From positions 2,542,001 to 2,606,000 of the forward strand of contig OY744462.1 in NCBI GenBank assembly GCA_963556145.1: DNA of 64,000 nucleotides, given 5' to 3'. Below the pieces are notes generated by a model that was not told the origin of the DNA, did not search any database, and saw only the letters and a list, made by a program, of their open reading frames with translations. Source of the stretch: Hygrocybe punicea (Eukaryota > Basidiomycota > Agaricomycetes > Agaricales > Hygrophoraceae). The translations under genes and the position numbers were made by a program. Below are positions 22,469-32,970 of the stretch, piece after piece. Position 1 is the first letter of the stretch. Every line of letters starts with the position of its first letter.

Positions 22469-23076
22469 ATGTTTCCCCACTTGTGCCATTGTCTCGTATT
22501 CTTCAAATGTTCTGCCCTCTTTAACCCATCCCGTCCTGTCGCGGTTAATTGTATTACGCACGACTTTGCCTGCCATCTCTCCGACTCTGATTGGGACTTG
22601 TATTGGGCTACTGGTTGTTGTTTCGCTTGCAGGAAGGCCAAGCATCGTATGGAGTGTTGCCACCTTGTTGCGCGCAACAAGAGGCTTCTGTGCGAGCTTC
22701 TGGCCAACCCGTTCAGTAAGTTCTGTCTTTCTTGGGGTGCTTGAGTATTGTTCTGATAGTTTTTATAATAGCATTGGATGATGCATTCCCACCCTCGGAC
22801 TCCCTGTCCGAGGACTCGATGCTGTCACTCGCGACGAAGGTTTCCTGGGGGTCTGACTCTGACTCCGACTTCTGGCCCAGGGATGCCTACATGGATACCG
22901 GGGCGCCCTTTGGGCTGCGTGAGTTCCAGCCTCGTCTTCCCTTCGGCACTGCTGACACGTTTAGGCGTAATTGCCATGCAGCAATCGAACAGGCATTGGA
23001 AGACCAGGTTCGTCGCCTCGTTGAAGATGCCATCCTCCAGGAGGTGATTAAGGAGGAGTATCTCGTAGATGAGTAG
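22469..23076 (+). CDS. Zinc-knuckle protein of unknown function (Gag-like or host)
   Basis: Two exons, 22469-22715 and 22772-23076, are joined by a GT-AG intron (GTAAGT...ATAATAG) and give 183 residues. The first exon encodes a Cys/His-rich stretch ending in a CX2CX4HX4C knuckle (CFACRKAKHRMECC), the type that binds single-stranded nucleic acid in Gag and related proteins. The second exon is acidic and ends with a helical, charged tail (QALEDQVRRLVEDAILQEVI). There is no RT or protease nearby. It may be a fragment of a retroelement Gag or a domesticated relative; upstream exons are possible. Confidence 0.45.
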
Positions 23077-24690
23077 ATGCTCCTTGGTTATGATAGTCGT
23101 ACTCCCTTTCGGGGAGTTGTAGTTGTAGTCTGGTCCGGTCTTGCCCCTTCAAGGGGCTTGTAAATGTAAAAGCCTTCCCCCGCTCCACAGGGTATGTGAG
23201 TCATAAGGGTATGTCTGGCGATCTGTCGAAGATCGTCATGAAAATAAGTGGTATCTGAGGAAAAATGTATGGGGTGACGTATTTTCATGACAGGTGCTGC
23301 CGCTGGTGCTGTTGCTGGTGCTGCCACTGGTGCTGTTGCTGCTGGTGCCACTGGTGCTGATGTTGTGCTGGTGCTGTTGATGTTGCACAACCTGCGGTTC
23401 CTTGCATAGTTAGTAACATAGAAATTAAAAAAGACTTACTATGGGTTTGGTGATGGTTCCACCATGCTGCTGCTGCCTCAGATGCTGGTGCTGGTGCTCG
23501 CATTGTGCGTTGTTGTTGTCACCAGCATTGTTGTTGTTGTTGTTGTTGTTGTCATCCATCATTGTGGTGGCTGCCGACTTTGTTTCAGCTAGTAGAAGTA
23601 CCTAAAAAAGTATCATTGACTTAAAACAAATGATAATAAAAGTAAAAAACTTACTGATTTACCTCAAATGCTTGCATTTGAGGGTCACTCTTGTGGTGAT
23701 TTGTCGGGGTGTTGTTGTGGCTGTGACTAAACTTTGGTGACTAAAAACGGAAATTTGCCAAAATCGGCATGTGGGTACAACGTTCATGTGAGCAAAATAT
23801 ACATGCCTGTGGACATCGGTTCAGCAGTTCTGAACTGCTCGTGAACCATTTAGACAACCTGGGGGTTGCCTGAACCCTGAACTAGACCCGGGGTTCAGTT
23901 CAGCCCAAGGTGCTGGACTGAACCAAACTTCCGGTTCAGTTCGGAGTTCGAACTGGGTTCGGATCAGTTCTGAACCAAACTTTGGCAGCACTACTCCATT
24001 GCCCACCAGCCAATTTCAAGTCATGCTCCCATTTTGCACCTGTTTTGCCCCACATTCACATCTACACCCTCGCATCAGTCCTCAAAACCAAGAAATGATG
24101 CGTCACCAGCATCCATGCCTTTGCCATCACCCTCGCTGTCAACCTCAACTCCCTCCCGCATCCCTGTTCGAGTCAAGACAACTCCTCAAGCACCCTTCCC
24201 ATCATCATCACCCATATCACCCTCATCAAAATCTATGCCCCCTCCCCTGTCGACATCTATGTACAAGATTCACTCCACACCCTCATGTCCACCACAGCCA
24301 CCTCAATTTCTTGGAAAGAAGTCGACACCAAGATCAAGATTCACAATCAACAAGAGTACTCAGAACTTGAAAAAGTTCAAATTGATTTCATCAATTTTCA
24401 AGCGAGTCATTTTCTGTTGGAAAAGCAAGTGAAGAATTTAGCGAAACAGTTTGGTTACTTGGATAATTGGATTTCAGGTTTGGAAAATCATGTTGCTGGT
24501 TTAGAGTAGAGTTTTCCTTCCTTTAGATTTTCTTTTGATTTTCTTGTTGATTTTTTTATTTCTTTGATCTTTTGTTTTGATTTTACTTTACTTTTACTTT
24601 TACTTTATTCACTCCCCCCCCCTTCTCCTGACTGGGACAGTCAGATTTTCAGTGACCAGGAGGATGATACACATGCTGCATGTCTGAGCT
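23077..24690. other. Low-complexity and short-repeat stretch, no confident gene
   Basis: It contains the GCT/GGT block noted above, a (GTT)n run, and at about 23818-23990 a dense cluster of GGTTCAGTTC-type motifs in both orientations that can form several hairpins. A plus frame at 24285-24509 encodes a 74-residue peptide with a coiled-coil look (EYSELEKVQIDFINFQA) but no family I know; it may be the end of a larger degraded gene. Confidence 0.4.
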
Positions 24691-24694
24691 CCGA

Positions 24695-25488
24695 TGTAAA
24701 GGCGAGGTCGGGGTGGCTGCGGAATAATGATCCTAAGCCTGAGGGGTCAGCGTAGAAGTGACTAGGAATAGTCTAACAAGCTTCAGTAAGATAATAGGAT
24801 ATAAAAAGTAAGAAGCCGCCAAGTAAACTACTGAAATCTATCGAGACCGATCGAAGCCGACGAAGCCGACGATGTCGGGTACGGCGGGTCGGGCGTCGGG
24901 TGACGAGAAACGTAGAGATAAAGGCGGTAGAACGACGGGGAGGGCGTCAAGGAATCCGACGAGCAATGTGTGCGATGGAATTTACTGAGAGACTTAATTC
25001 TCAGAGAGAGGAAATGGGGGAACTGGTTTCTTTTTTGAGACGGCGCTTGGGCACCGTTTTTATACTACAAATTTGTGTACCTAGATTCGGACGAGAGTCC
25101 TCGGCCGATGAGAGGAGACAAAGGAGAATAAAAATGGGGAAGTAGGAAGAGCGTTGCGAGGCGACGATGACAGGGAAAATGGGTGGAAGATATGAAAAAC
25201 CGTAAAAGATGCAATATACTTTACTATATCCCCATAAGGGAGACGCTAGGCGTGAATAAGGCAAGTCCGATGTCGGGATCCCAGTCCGATGAGATCTATC
25301 TTCGATATTTGAAGTTCCATGAGTTTATGAGATAGACCGACCAGGTACGTGAGCGGCCGTGCTAGTCGGTATGCATCGGGTTGCGTCGGGTTACGTCGGG
25401 TTCGAGCGTAGACTGCTAGAGACGTCGGGTTCGAGCGGATTCGCTAGATATCGATGTTACGGCCTCAGAGGGTCGAGGACCCTCTACA
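24695..25488 (-). repeat. 3' LTR of retrotransposon 2
   Basis: 794 bp; plus-strand ends TGTAAAGGCGAGG and CCCTCTACA. In element orientation it begins TGTAGAGG, preceded by a purine-rich tract (CCCAAGGAGA just inside, about 25489-25498 read on the minus strand) that could serve as the polypurine primer. Confidence 0.92.
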
Positions 25489-25659
25489 TCTCCTTGGGTC
25501 TTCTAATAGAGACCATCCGTGGTCGAGAATATGGGGTCTCCGAATGCGGGTCGCGAATGTGGCCAATCACGTGAGCGGCCAAACAACGGCAAAGTAAAAT
25601 AAAAATAAAAATTTCTCGTTGTTGATCCGACCTTTCCTCTACACCATCACACGTTCACA

Positions 25660-27056
25660 ATGTCCCAAGTCTACGACAACTTCCTCGCTTTCGTCGAAAG
25701 CATCGAACCCGATGTCCAGGCGGACTACGAAGAGGCCGTCAACGCGGTCACCGTGTTTCATAGCGACGACCTCGTAACGATGGTGGACGGCAACGAGGGG
25801 ATGGCCCAACAATGGTTAAGCGGCCGCAAGAAGGCGCTGGTGAGTTTCCTTATTGACTACGCGTGTCTTAAGATAGCTCATGTCGTCCTGTCAGCGTGCT
25901 TACAATGGAATCGTCGCGGAACTCCGAGCTGGTGGTACGAGGCCAGTAACGCCACCGTTATGGGCCGACCGCCAATCGTACGCCAACGATGTCGAAGAGT
26001 GGCTGAAAGAAGCGGCGGACCGGGAGAGGCAGGAACAGGAAGAAGCCAGACGGCGGGCGGATGAAGAAGCGGCTACGCGGGAAGAGGAGGCCAGACGGAT
26101 GGCAGAGGCAAGTGCACGAGCGGAGGCGGAGAAAAGGCGAAAGGCGGCAGAGGAAAGGCGAGAGCGGCTTAGAATAGAACAACACGAGCAGCACTGGAAT
26201 CAAGAAGCGGACCGGGTTGAAAGGGATGGAGCCACGTATCGGCGGCGGCTCAGCGAAGAACGGCGAGCTGAAGCAAACGCATCGGTCGCGGGTGAACCAA
26301 GGACTGAGTCGATTCCGGAGGGCGAAGCCGCAGTTGAGCCAGAGGAAGGCCCCGTCGACCCGGCACCAGAGACACCGGCCGATGTAGAAGACGTAGATAC
26401 GCCGGGCGTAGAGACCGGAGACTTGGCTGGTACGACGGTGAGTTCTTGTGTCGGTTCATACGTTCTTTAGTTACTGATCCTGGTAACAGTTCACCGGGCC
26501 GTTTCCCCTACAACCCTGCACCAACTGCGTCAAGGCGCAAGAGGCGTGTCGAGGCGTCACGGGCTACGTGTGCGAACGATGCCGGAGGCTGAAGAAGAGA
26601 TGTACTAACGCTACACACCGGACGGGCGGGGGTCGGCGCAAGGTGGATACCGGAAAGGGCAAAGAGGTCGCGGTCGGCACGAGGAAGCCGCTGTCGTTCA
26701 CGACAAAACCCATCCGCAGTAGGCCTGCCCGGGCCTCAACAAGCAAACCGCGGGTCGAGGAGGTGGAGTCGGTCGAGGACGATGACGAAGACGAGGAGGA
26801 GTCGGAGGAAGAGCAGCCGACGAAAAGGCTTAGGACGGCCTCGACAGCGAACCCGTTCGTTTTGACGATGGAGAATTACGAGCAAGTGTCGGCGCGGCTA
26901 GCGGTCCTTACGGAGGAGCTGGGAGCCCTGGGCACCAACGTCAACCGTCACCTCGTCCACTTCGGTCAAGAGTTCCAGCGGCTTCGCGTCGATCTCGAAC
27001 GGTCGACCTCAAGGTTGGCGATGTTGAAGCGGGATTACGAGACCGGCCGCCTGTAA
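25660..27056 (+). CDS. Antisense accessory protein of retrotransposon 2: coiled coil plus Zn2Cys6-type cysteine cluster
   Basis: Three exons with perfect phases: 25660-25839, 25895-26437 and 26490-27056, giving 429 residues. Residues 1-60 (start MSQVYDNFLAFVESIEPD) form a small conserved head. Residues about 95-170 are a Glu/Ala/Arg-rich coiled coil. Near residue 250 the spacing C-x2-C-x6-C-x7-C-x2-C-x6-C appears (PCTNCVKAQEAC and YVCERCRRLKKRC), exactly that of the fungal GAL4-type binuclear zinc cluster with its basic residues. A basic linker, an acidic patch and a heptad-like tail follow. It lies inside the LTR element, opposite to gag-pol, with its stop 204 bp from the pol stop. A homologue occupies the same place in retrotransposon 1. 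Role unknown; DNA or RNA binding is inferred. Confidence 0.85.
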
Positions 27057-27260
27057 AATATATATATAAAATAACGAGCCCATTGTATAAAAAAAATATA
27101 TCGTGTACATAAAAGACGTGTCAGCTTGTTCACCCAGCTAAGGAAAGCCGATCGGCTCCCGAAGACATAGGACTATTCGCATCATTCGTCATATCGTTAG
27201 AAAACTAAGAGGAACTAAATAAAATGGGGGTATAACGTGGACAGAATATAAATGAAATGC

Positions 27261-30200
27261 TTAATCGTCATCGGGTGAGGAGTCTATAGAGGGCGGGTAC
27301 GTCGGATCATCAAGATCGTTTGAATCGGTATCGTCGGCATCGGGGTATTGTAAGAAGTCGTCCAACGGTATCGATATTTTTGAGCGGGCGTGGTAGGGTA
27401 CGACTCGGAAAGCGGCAAATCGAGATTTAGAAACCGCACCGTCGAGTTCGGCGAGTATGTAGGATCCGCCTTCTGTTTTCCTGACGACAACCATGGGTCC
27501 AAAGTACCGCGGTTTTGCTTTACGATCGAGAGACATTTCGATACGTGAATTTCGGACGAGAACGAGGTTACCGGGTTCGAAGTCGTAAACTTTGATCGTG
27601 TTGGCGTATTTCTGTTCAAATTGCCGGGCGGACGCGAGCCGAGATTTGGTAAGCTTTTCTTTGACCCGATCGAGGTCGGCTTCTCGTTTACGAAGTTGTC
27701 GGGCGCGGATGACTATGAGGTCGGTCGTAGACATCGTATCTTGCGTCGGAACCATGTACGTAGCTTCGGCAAAATCGAATGGAAACAGCAGTTCTACTCC
27801 ATGTGCGATGTAGTAGGACGAGTATCCGAGGCTTTTGTGTGTCGTGACCCGTTCGGCCCAAAATACGGAGTGGGTTACGGTGTGCCATTTCTTTTCATCT
27901 CCGTCACAACTTTTCATAATGGCCTCCCAGACATCTAGGTGGCGACGCTCAACGGGTCCGTTTGCTTGTGAGTTATAGGGCGAAATGCGGATGTGGCGGA
28001 TACTGTAGCGGGAGGCGAGATAGTCGAGCGCTTCTACGAACGGCTTGCCGTTGTCGGTGACGATTTCTTCGAGAGCGCCCCAACAGCATAAGATGTCTTC
28101 GAACAAAAACGTGCCGATGGTGGAGCCGGTCTCACGGCGTAACATGCGGAACTCAGGGTAGGCGGACAGGGAGCAACGGGCTTGGACGATGTATCGATAG
28201 CCGCCGGATCGTGGCATAAACATTGTGTCGACATACGCTTTACGAAATAGCGAGGCCGGTGTAGCGACGGTGGGCGGAATGTGATGATAACGCATTTGCC
28301 GTACTTGGCACTGATGGCAAGACTGGACGTACCACTTAACGTCGTGGTCGAGGTGCGGCCACCAGAAACGGTCGAGTAGCCGAGCGCGGACGGAGAATAT
28401 ACCTTTGTGGCCAAGAGAGTCATGAGCGTCTTTGAGTAACTGAAGCCGGCGGTCGGGCGGTATGACAAGTTTGTGTTTTCCGTGACGGTCTTTGCGCCAA
28501 AGCTTGTTATCGGTGACGAAGAATTCAAGGGCGTATCGTAGGAACAGACGGTATTCTTCGTCCGAGAAGTTCGCGGGTCGGGTTAGATCTCGTAACCAAG
28601 TCTCGACGAGGGCAAGACGAACGTCGGCCGCGCGGGCTTTATCGGATCGCGGTATGTCAGAAACGGCTTCCTGATTTGTGTAGACGAGGACGGCCGGTAA
28701 TTCTTGGAGTCGGTCGGCTGTGGCACAGCAGCGGCCGCATACGGCAATTGGCTTAGACGGTATGGGGACGGGTCGGTAGTTGACGACTTCCATAAAGAAA
28801 CCGTAGGAGTGGTCGAGCCAATCGTCGGAGTCGTTGATCTCCTCGGGGTCTTCTGCAGCGCGGGGACGTCGGGAGAGTCCGTCGGGTGCACCGTGTGCGG
28901 AAGCGGGTACGTGAACGAGTCTAAAGTCAAATAAGAGCACGCCGGCTATCCATCGGTTGATCGTTGCATTGGGCTGAATGTCGGGGTTGTTGAGCATCCC
29001 TTTTATGTACTTCGCGTCGACTTCAACAGTGAGGTTGCGGACGCCGATGATGAAGATTCGGTAGGCGCGGAGGGCCCTGAAGAGGCCGTAAAGCTCGAGC
29101 TTGGACTGAGAGTATCGGGCTTCGCGTTCGTTCCACGATATTGAACCAAAGCGATTCGGATAGCGCTTTCCGTCGGCGCGGATTTGCATAAGAACGAAGC
29201 CGACTCCAAGAACGGATGAATCGACGGCGAGAATCACTTCCCATTCACGCGTGTAGTCGATAGCGCGCAGCGCTGGCGACGTAATGACGGCGTTTTTGAG
29301 GTAGTCGACGGCGGTCTCTTCTTCTTCACCAAATTCGAAGGGTATACCTTTGCAGGTAAGGCGGACGAGGGGTCGGGAGTGAAGCGAGAAGTCCTTGATA
29401 AAAATACGCAAGACGCCGCAGATACCGAGAAAGGCGCGAACTTCGGTGAGGTTGGTCGGCAGTGGCCAATCGCGAATCTTCTGTACTTTGGAGTCATTGG
29501 CTACTCTTCCTTCGTATGTGCATCGGTGGCCAACAACAATGACTGAGGGTCGACACAACTCGAGTTTTTTGCCGTTGAAGGTACCGCCGACATAGCGGAA
29601 ACGCTGGATGACGCGGTTGACACCTTGGAAGTGTTCCCAAATGAAACGTCGGATTGCCGGGTTCTCGGGTATAGTCTCGTAGGTACCGTCGGGTTGCTCG
29701 TAGCGGGTTGGAGGCCCTTTAACGGGAATATCGTCCATATACGGAATGGCAAGATGAGGGATTTCGTCACGGAGGATGTACGTAGAGTCACCGTGTAGGA
29801 TCTGCGGGGAATTTGTGTATCCCATAGCAATCCGCGTAAGTCGAAGCGTTCCGAGTGGAGACTGAAAGGTCATATAGTCCCGAGACGAGGGGTGGACGAG
29901 GCGTTGGTCGAAAGAGACGAAGAGGTCGAAGGAAGCATAGCAAGAGTGGCCGCCAAAGGCCTCGGCCAAGTGCTCGGTCATGGGCGGTACGGCGGGATCG
30001 CGGATAGTGACGGCGTTAAGCGGCTGTAGATCGTGGACGATTCGAAGAGACTTCCCGTCCTTTTTCAAAACGCAAAACCAGCGGGAGCGATATGACGAAT
30101 TCGAGGGTTCATAGGTACCGGCGTTAATTTTGTCTTTGATGATGCCGATGACTTCGTTAAGGATGCCGGGTGGGATTGGGATATTGCGATGGACCCACGG

Positions 30201-30920
30201 GTCGTGCGGTACGGTGGGAATGTGGATCGGCGGGAAGTAGTCCGTATTGAACTGGCCTTTCTCGGATTCGTTCCAGGCGAAGGCGGCTTCTTGTGTTTTG
30301 ATGATATGGTGGCCGAGTTTTTCTTCCTCAGGCCAAAGGAATCCATCCGGGTTCATCGGCATCGCGTCGTGTCGTTCCTGGGTATAGCGGGTGCCGGGTG
30401 TAAAGTCGGGCGGGTGAGTCGGGAGCGTGGGTAAATCGGCTAGCGGGTCGCCGGTGATCTCGCGTATGATACGGTATTCGTCGGGGAGAGTGGTAGAAAT
30501 TGGGCGGATACGATCGGCTACCTTCTTATACTTTTTCTTGGTAACGACTCCTTTTAGGTCCCTGGTAGGGGGGGTGGTATACGAGATATAAGTAGCGTGG
30601 TCAGTAGAGGCCTTGTTACAAATATTCGAAGAAGAAATATGTGACGCAGGAGCGGAGACGGAACAAGACGAAGGAAGGGTATCGGTAGTACGTAGCTGAT
30701 TTTGTACATCGGTCAACAATGAAATGTACTGGGTGGCAGTCTGAGGCTGAGACGAAGAGAAATCTAAATCGATAGAAAAACATAAGTCCTCTTCTAGGGG
30801 AAACGGCAAAAGGGAAGCATAGTTCGTGGTATAGGTGTGGTCGCTTTCGAGTGGCGGCTTCTCATCTCCCGGTGCGTCCTTCCCGAGAGGTATCTCCGGG
30901 TCCTCGACTTCTAAAAATCC
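27261..30920 (-). CDS. Pol polyprotein of retrotransposon 2: reverse transcriptase, RNase H, integrase
   Basis: The frame is open from the end of the protease frame (30920) to 27261; numbering from the TTG at 30809 gives 1,182 residues. RT spans about 220-430 with the catalytic YMDD at about 357-360 (AIPYMDDIPVKGP). RNase H follows (LAVDSS, SKLELYG and VEVDAKY supply the acidic residues, about 530-600). Integrase has the HHCC zinc site (AHDSLGH and CHQC, about 796-834), the D-D-E residues in YVDTMF, VTDNG and PVERRH (about 861, 919, 954), and a GPY/F-like tail (YFGPMVVV, SYILAELDG). No chromodomain is evident after it. No stop lies inside. Expression seems to need a -1 shift from the protease frame. 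Confidence 0.93.
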   Translation of the reverse strand, partial: GFLEVEDPEIPLGKDAPGDEKPPLESDHTYTTNYASLLPFPLEEDLCFSIDLDFSSSQPQTATQYISLLTDVQNQLRTTDTLPSSCSVSAPASHISSSNICNKASTDHATYISYTTPPTRDLKGVVTKKKYKKVADRIRPISTTLPDEYRIIREITGDPLADLPTLPTHPPDFTPGTRYTQERHDAMPMNPDGFLWPEEEKLGHHIIKTQEAAFAWNESEKGQFNTDYFPPIHIPTVPHDPWVHRNIPIPPGILNEVIGIIKDKINAGTYEPSNSSYRSRWFCVLKKDGKSLRIVHDLQPLNAVTIRDPAVPPMTEHLAEAFGGHSCYASFDLFVSFDQRLVHPSSRDYMTFQSPLGTLRLTRIAMGYTNSPQILHGDSTYILRDEIPHLAIPYMDDIPVKGPPTRYEQPDGTYETIPENPAIRRFIWEHFQGVNRVIQRFRYVGGTFNGKKLELCRPSVIVVGHRCTYEGRVANDSKVQKIRDWPLPTNLTEVRAFLGICGVLRIFIKDFSLHSRPLVRLTCKGIPFEFGEEEETAVDYLKNAVITSPALRAIDYTREWEVILAVDSSVLGVGFVLMQIRADGKRYPNRFGSISWNEREARYSQSKLELYGLFRALRAYRIFIIGVRNLTVEVDAKYIKGMLNNPDIQPNATINRWIAGVLLFDFRLVHVPASAHGAPDGLSRRPRAAEDPEEINDSDDWLDHSYGFFMEVVNYRPVPIPSKPIAVCGRCCATADRLQELPAVLVYTNQEAVSDIPRSDKARAADVRLALVETWLRDLTRPANFSDEEYRLFLRYALEFFVTDNKLWRKDRHGKHKLVIPPDRRLQLLKDAHDSLGHKGIFSVRARLLDRFWWPHLDHDVKWYVQSCHQCQVRQMRYHHIPPTVATPASLFRKAYVDTMFMPRSGGYRYIVQARCSLSAYPEFRMLRRETGSTIGTFLFEDILCCWGALEEIVTDNGKPFVEALDYLASRYSIRHIRISPYNSQANGPVERRHLDVWEAIMKSCDGDEKKWHTVTHSVFWAERVTTHKSLGYSSYYIAHGVELLFPFDFAEATYMVPTQDTMSTTDLIVIRARQLRKREADLDRVKEKLTKSRLASARQFEQKYANTIKVYDFEPGNLVLVRNSRIEMSLDRKAKPRYFGPMVVVRKTEGGSYILAELDGAVSKSRFAAFRVVPYHARSKISIPLDDFLQYPDADDTDSNDLDDPTYPPSIDSSPDDD

Positions 30921-31719
30921 GGCTTTCCGGTGTCGGACCGCTCTCGTCGGTTCTTTTGGTTGTGCTCGATGGTGGGCAAGGTGACGACGGCGCTGGTGTT
31001 TGGGTCCGTGATCGTGACTTGTTGTTCTCCGTTTTTATAATCCTTCGTAAGGGCTTCGGAAAGCGTGAAGAACGGGCGGCCGATGAGGATCTCGTAGGGG
31101 GCGTCGACGACGACTTGGACTTGGAGGAAAAGATCGACGTCGCCGAAGGTGAATTTTAGGTTGGCGATCCGGCTGAGGGTGTCGTTGTCGCTTTTATTTG
31201 CCGACTGCATCCGCATCTTCATATTTTGGAGGCCGTAACCGAGTTTCTCCCAAATATCGCGCCGCATGCCGATGATCATGGAACCGTTGTCGAGGATGCA
31301 CTCGAATACGAATTTGCCGTTGATGAGCGGGTAGACCGCACGGAGAGGGACTGAGTCGCGGCCGACGACGAGCGGGACGTTTTCCTGACAGTGTTGACAG
31401 GCGCGAGTGGGGATTTCGGGTGCGTGAAAGTGGAAGACCTCGACGTTGTTACTTTCGGCGGTGACCTTTTTCGACGTAGTGAGGTCCTTCATGTGACGGC
31501 GGGCGTCGGACGACATGGCTAAAAGTTCTCGCTGCGAAATGCAGACTTGAGAATCGAGCGCGCGGTCGATGACGGATTTGGCGATACCGGGATCTTCGAT
31601 GGGGGCTTGGTAGCGGTATTGGGGGTGCGATGTGGGAAGGTTCTGGGGAGTGCGCGGTACAAGGGCAGTCGGCTCGGTCGGCCGCGTGTTCGAAGGGGGG
31701 ACTATGGTGATCGGCTGCT
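30911..31719 (-). CDS. Aspartic protease segment of retrotransposon 2 (3' part of the split gag-protease ORF)
   Basis: The frame continues the Gag ORF beyond the foldback insertion: first codon is completed by bases 31719-31718, then QPITIVPPSN and so on. The retropepsin-type core reads KFVFECILDNGSMIIGMRRD and later EILIGRPFF, matching the D-x-G-S flap-and-core layout with Asn in place of the usual Ser/Thr. The frame stops with TAG at 30913-30911, immediately after a T5 run. The downstream pol frame is -1 relative to it. Confidence 0.78.
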
Positions 31720-31726
31720 CGTTGAT
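31720..31726. repeat. Target-site duplication of the foldback element, left copy
   Basis: CGTTGAT, identical to 37725-37731. Deleting the element and one copy rejoins the gag-protease frame (TARPIN then EQPIT). Confidence 0.9.
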
Positions 31727-31849
31727 CAGTAGACCCAGTCGTTTTGGTTAACCCGATCGCAGATATAGTTGCAAAAGGTAGGTACACATAGCGCAGTTGC
31801 TTGCTGGGGGGGTAGGTTAACCCAAAAGACAGCTCTTGCTGGGGAAATG

Positions 31850-32970
31850 TGGTGTGGTAGGTTGACCCAGGTACAGATCTTGCTGGTCAAGGGCGCCTGG
31901 GTGGGTCAACCCGGTGTCAGCTCTGCCATGGGGTAGGTTAACCCAGGGCAGCTATTCCAGGATGGATGGGTTGACCCAGGTCCAGCTGTTCAAGCCATGT
32001 GGGTTTACCTGGCTTCAGTTATTGCTGCAGCACTGGGTTGACCCTAGACCAGTTCTTGCTGCACACTGGGGTTGACCTGGTCCCAGCTCTTGCTGCAGCA
32101 CTGGGTTGACCCAGGTCCAGCACCTCCTGCAGGGCTTGGGTTGACCAGGGTCCAGCTATTGATGCAGCACTTGGTTGACCCAGGTCCAGCAATTACTGTG
32201 GCATTGGGTTGACCTGGTCCCAGCTCTTGCTGCAGCACTGGGTTGACCCGGGTCCAGCACTTCCTGCAGGGCTTGGGTTGACCGGGGTCCAGCTATTGCT
32301 GCAGCATTTGGTTGACCCTGGCCCAGCACTTGCTGCAGGGTAGGTTGACCTGGTCCCAGCTCTTGCTGCAGCACTGGGTTGACCCAGGTCCAGCACCTCC
32401 TGCAGGGCTTGGGTTGACCGGGTCCAGCTATTTCTGCAGCACTGGGTTGACCCTGGCCCAGCACTTGCTGCAGGGTAGGTTGACCAGGGTCCAGCACTTG
32501 CTGCAGGGCTTGGGTTGACCAGGGTCCAGCTATTGCTGCTGCACTAGGTTGACCCTGGCCCAGCACTTGTTGCAGGGTAGGTTGACCTGGTCCCAGCTCT
32601 TGCTGCAGCACTGGGTTGACCCAGGTCCAGCACTTCCTGCAGGGCTTGGGTTGACCGGGTCCAGCTATTTCTGCAGCACTGGGTTGACCCTGGCCCAGCA
32701 CTTGCTGCAGGGTAGGTTGACTGGGGTCCAGCTATTGCTGCAGCACTTGGTTGACCAGGGTCCAGCTATTGCTGCAGGGTAGGTTGACTGGGGTCCAGCC
32801 TGTTCTGTAGTGTTGGGTTGATCCTGGACCCACCCAATCGGCAGGATTGGGTTCACCACGGCCCGGCTATTGCTCCAGCACTGGGTTGCCATGCTCAGCT
32901 CTTGCTGCAGAATTGGGTTGACCCTGGCCTAGCTCTCGCTGCAGGATTGGGTTGACCAGGATCCAGCTCT
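31850..32970. repeat. 34-35-bp tandem repeat array, left arm
   Basis: Units have the consensus shape GGTTGACC-(C)AGGTCCAGC-A-(C/T)TGCTGCAG, repeated roughly 30 times at 34-35 bp spacing. They carry GGTTGACC, CCAGC and CTGCAG cores. Open frames through the array are compositional, because the unit has no stop in some frames. Confidence 0.85.

Noticed and set aside
26490..27056. Zn2Cys6 protein as a host transcription factor gene
   Set aside because: It lies fully within an LTR pair with matching target duplications, and a homologue has the same position in another element, so it belongs to the elements.
31850..32970. Regularly spaced repeats as a CRISPR array
   Set aside because: The whole 34-bp unit is repetitive with no unique spacers, and the genome is eukaryotic with introns.
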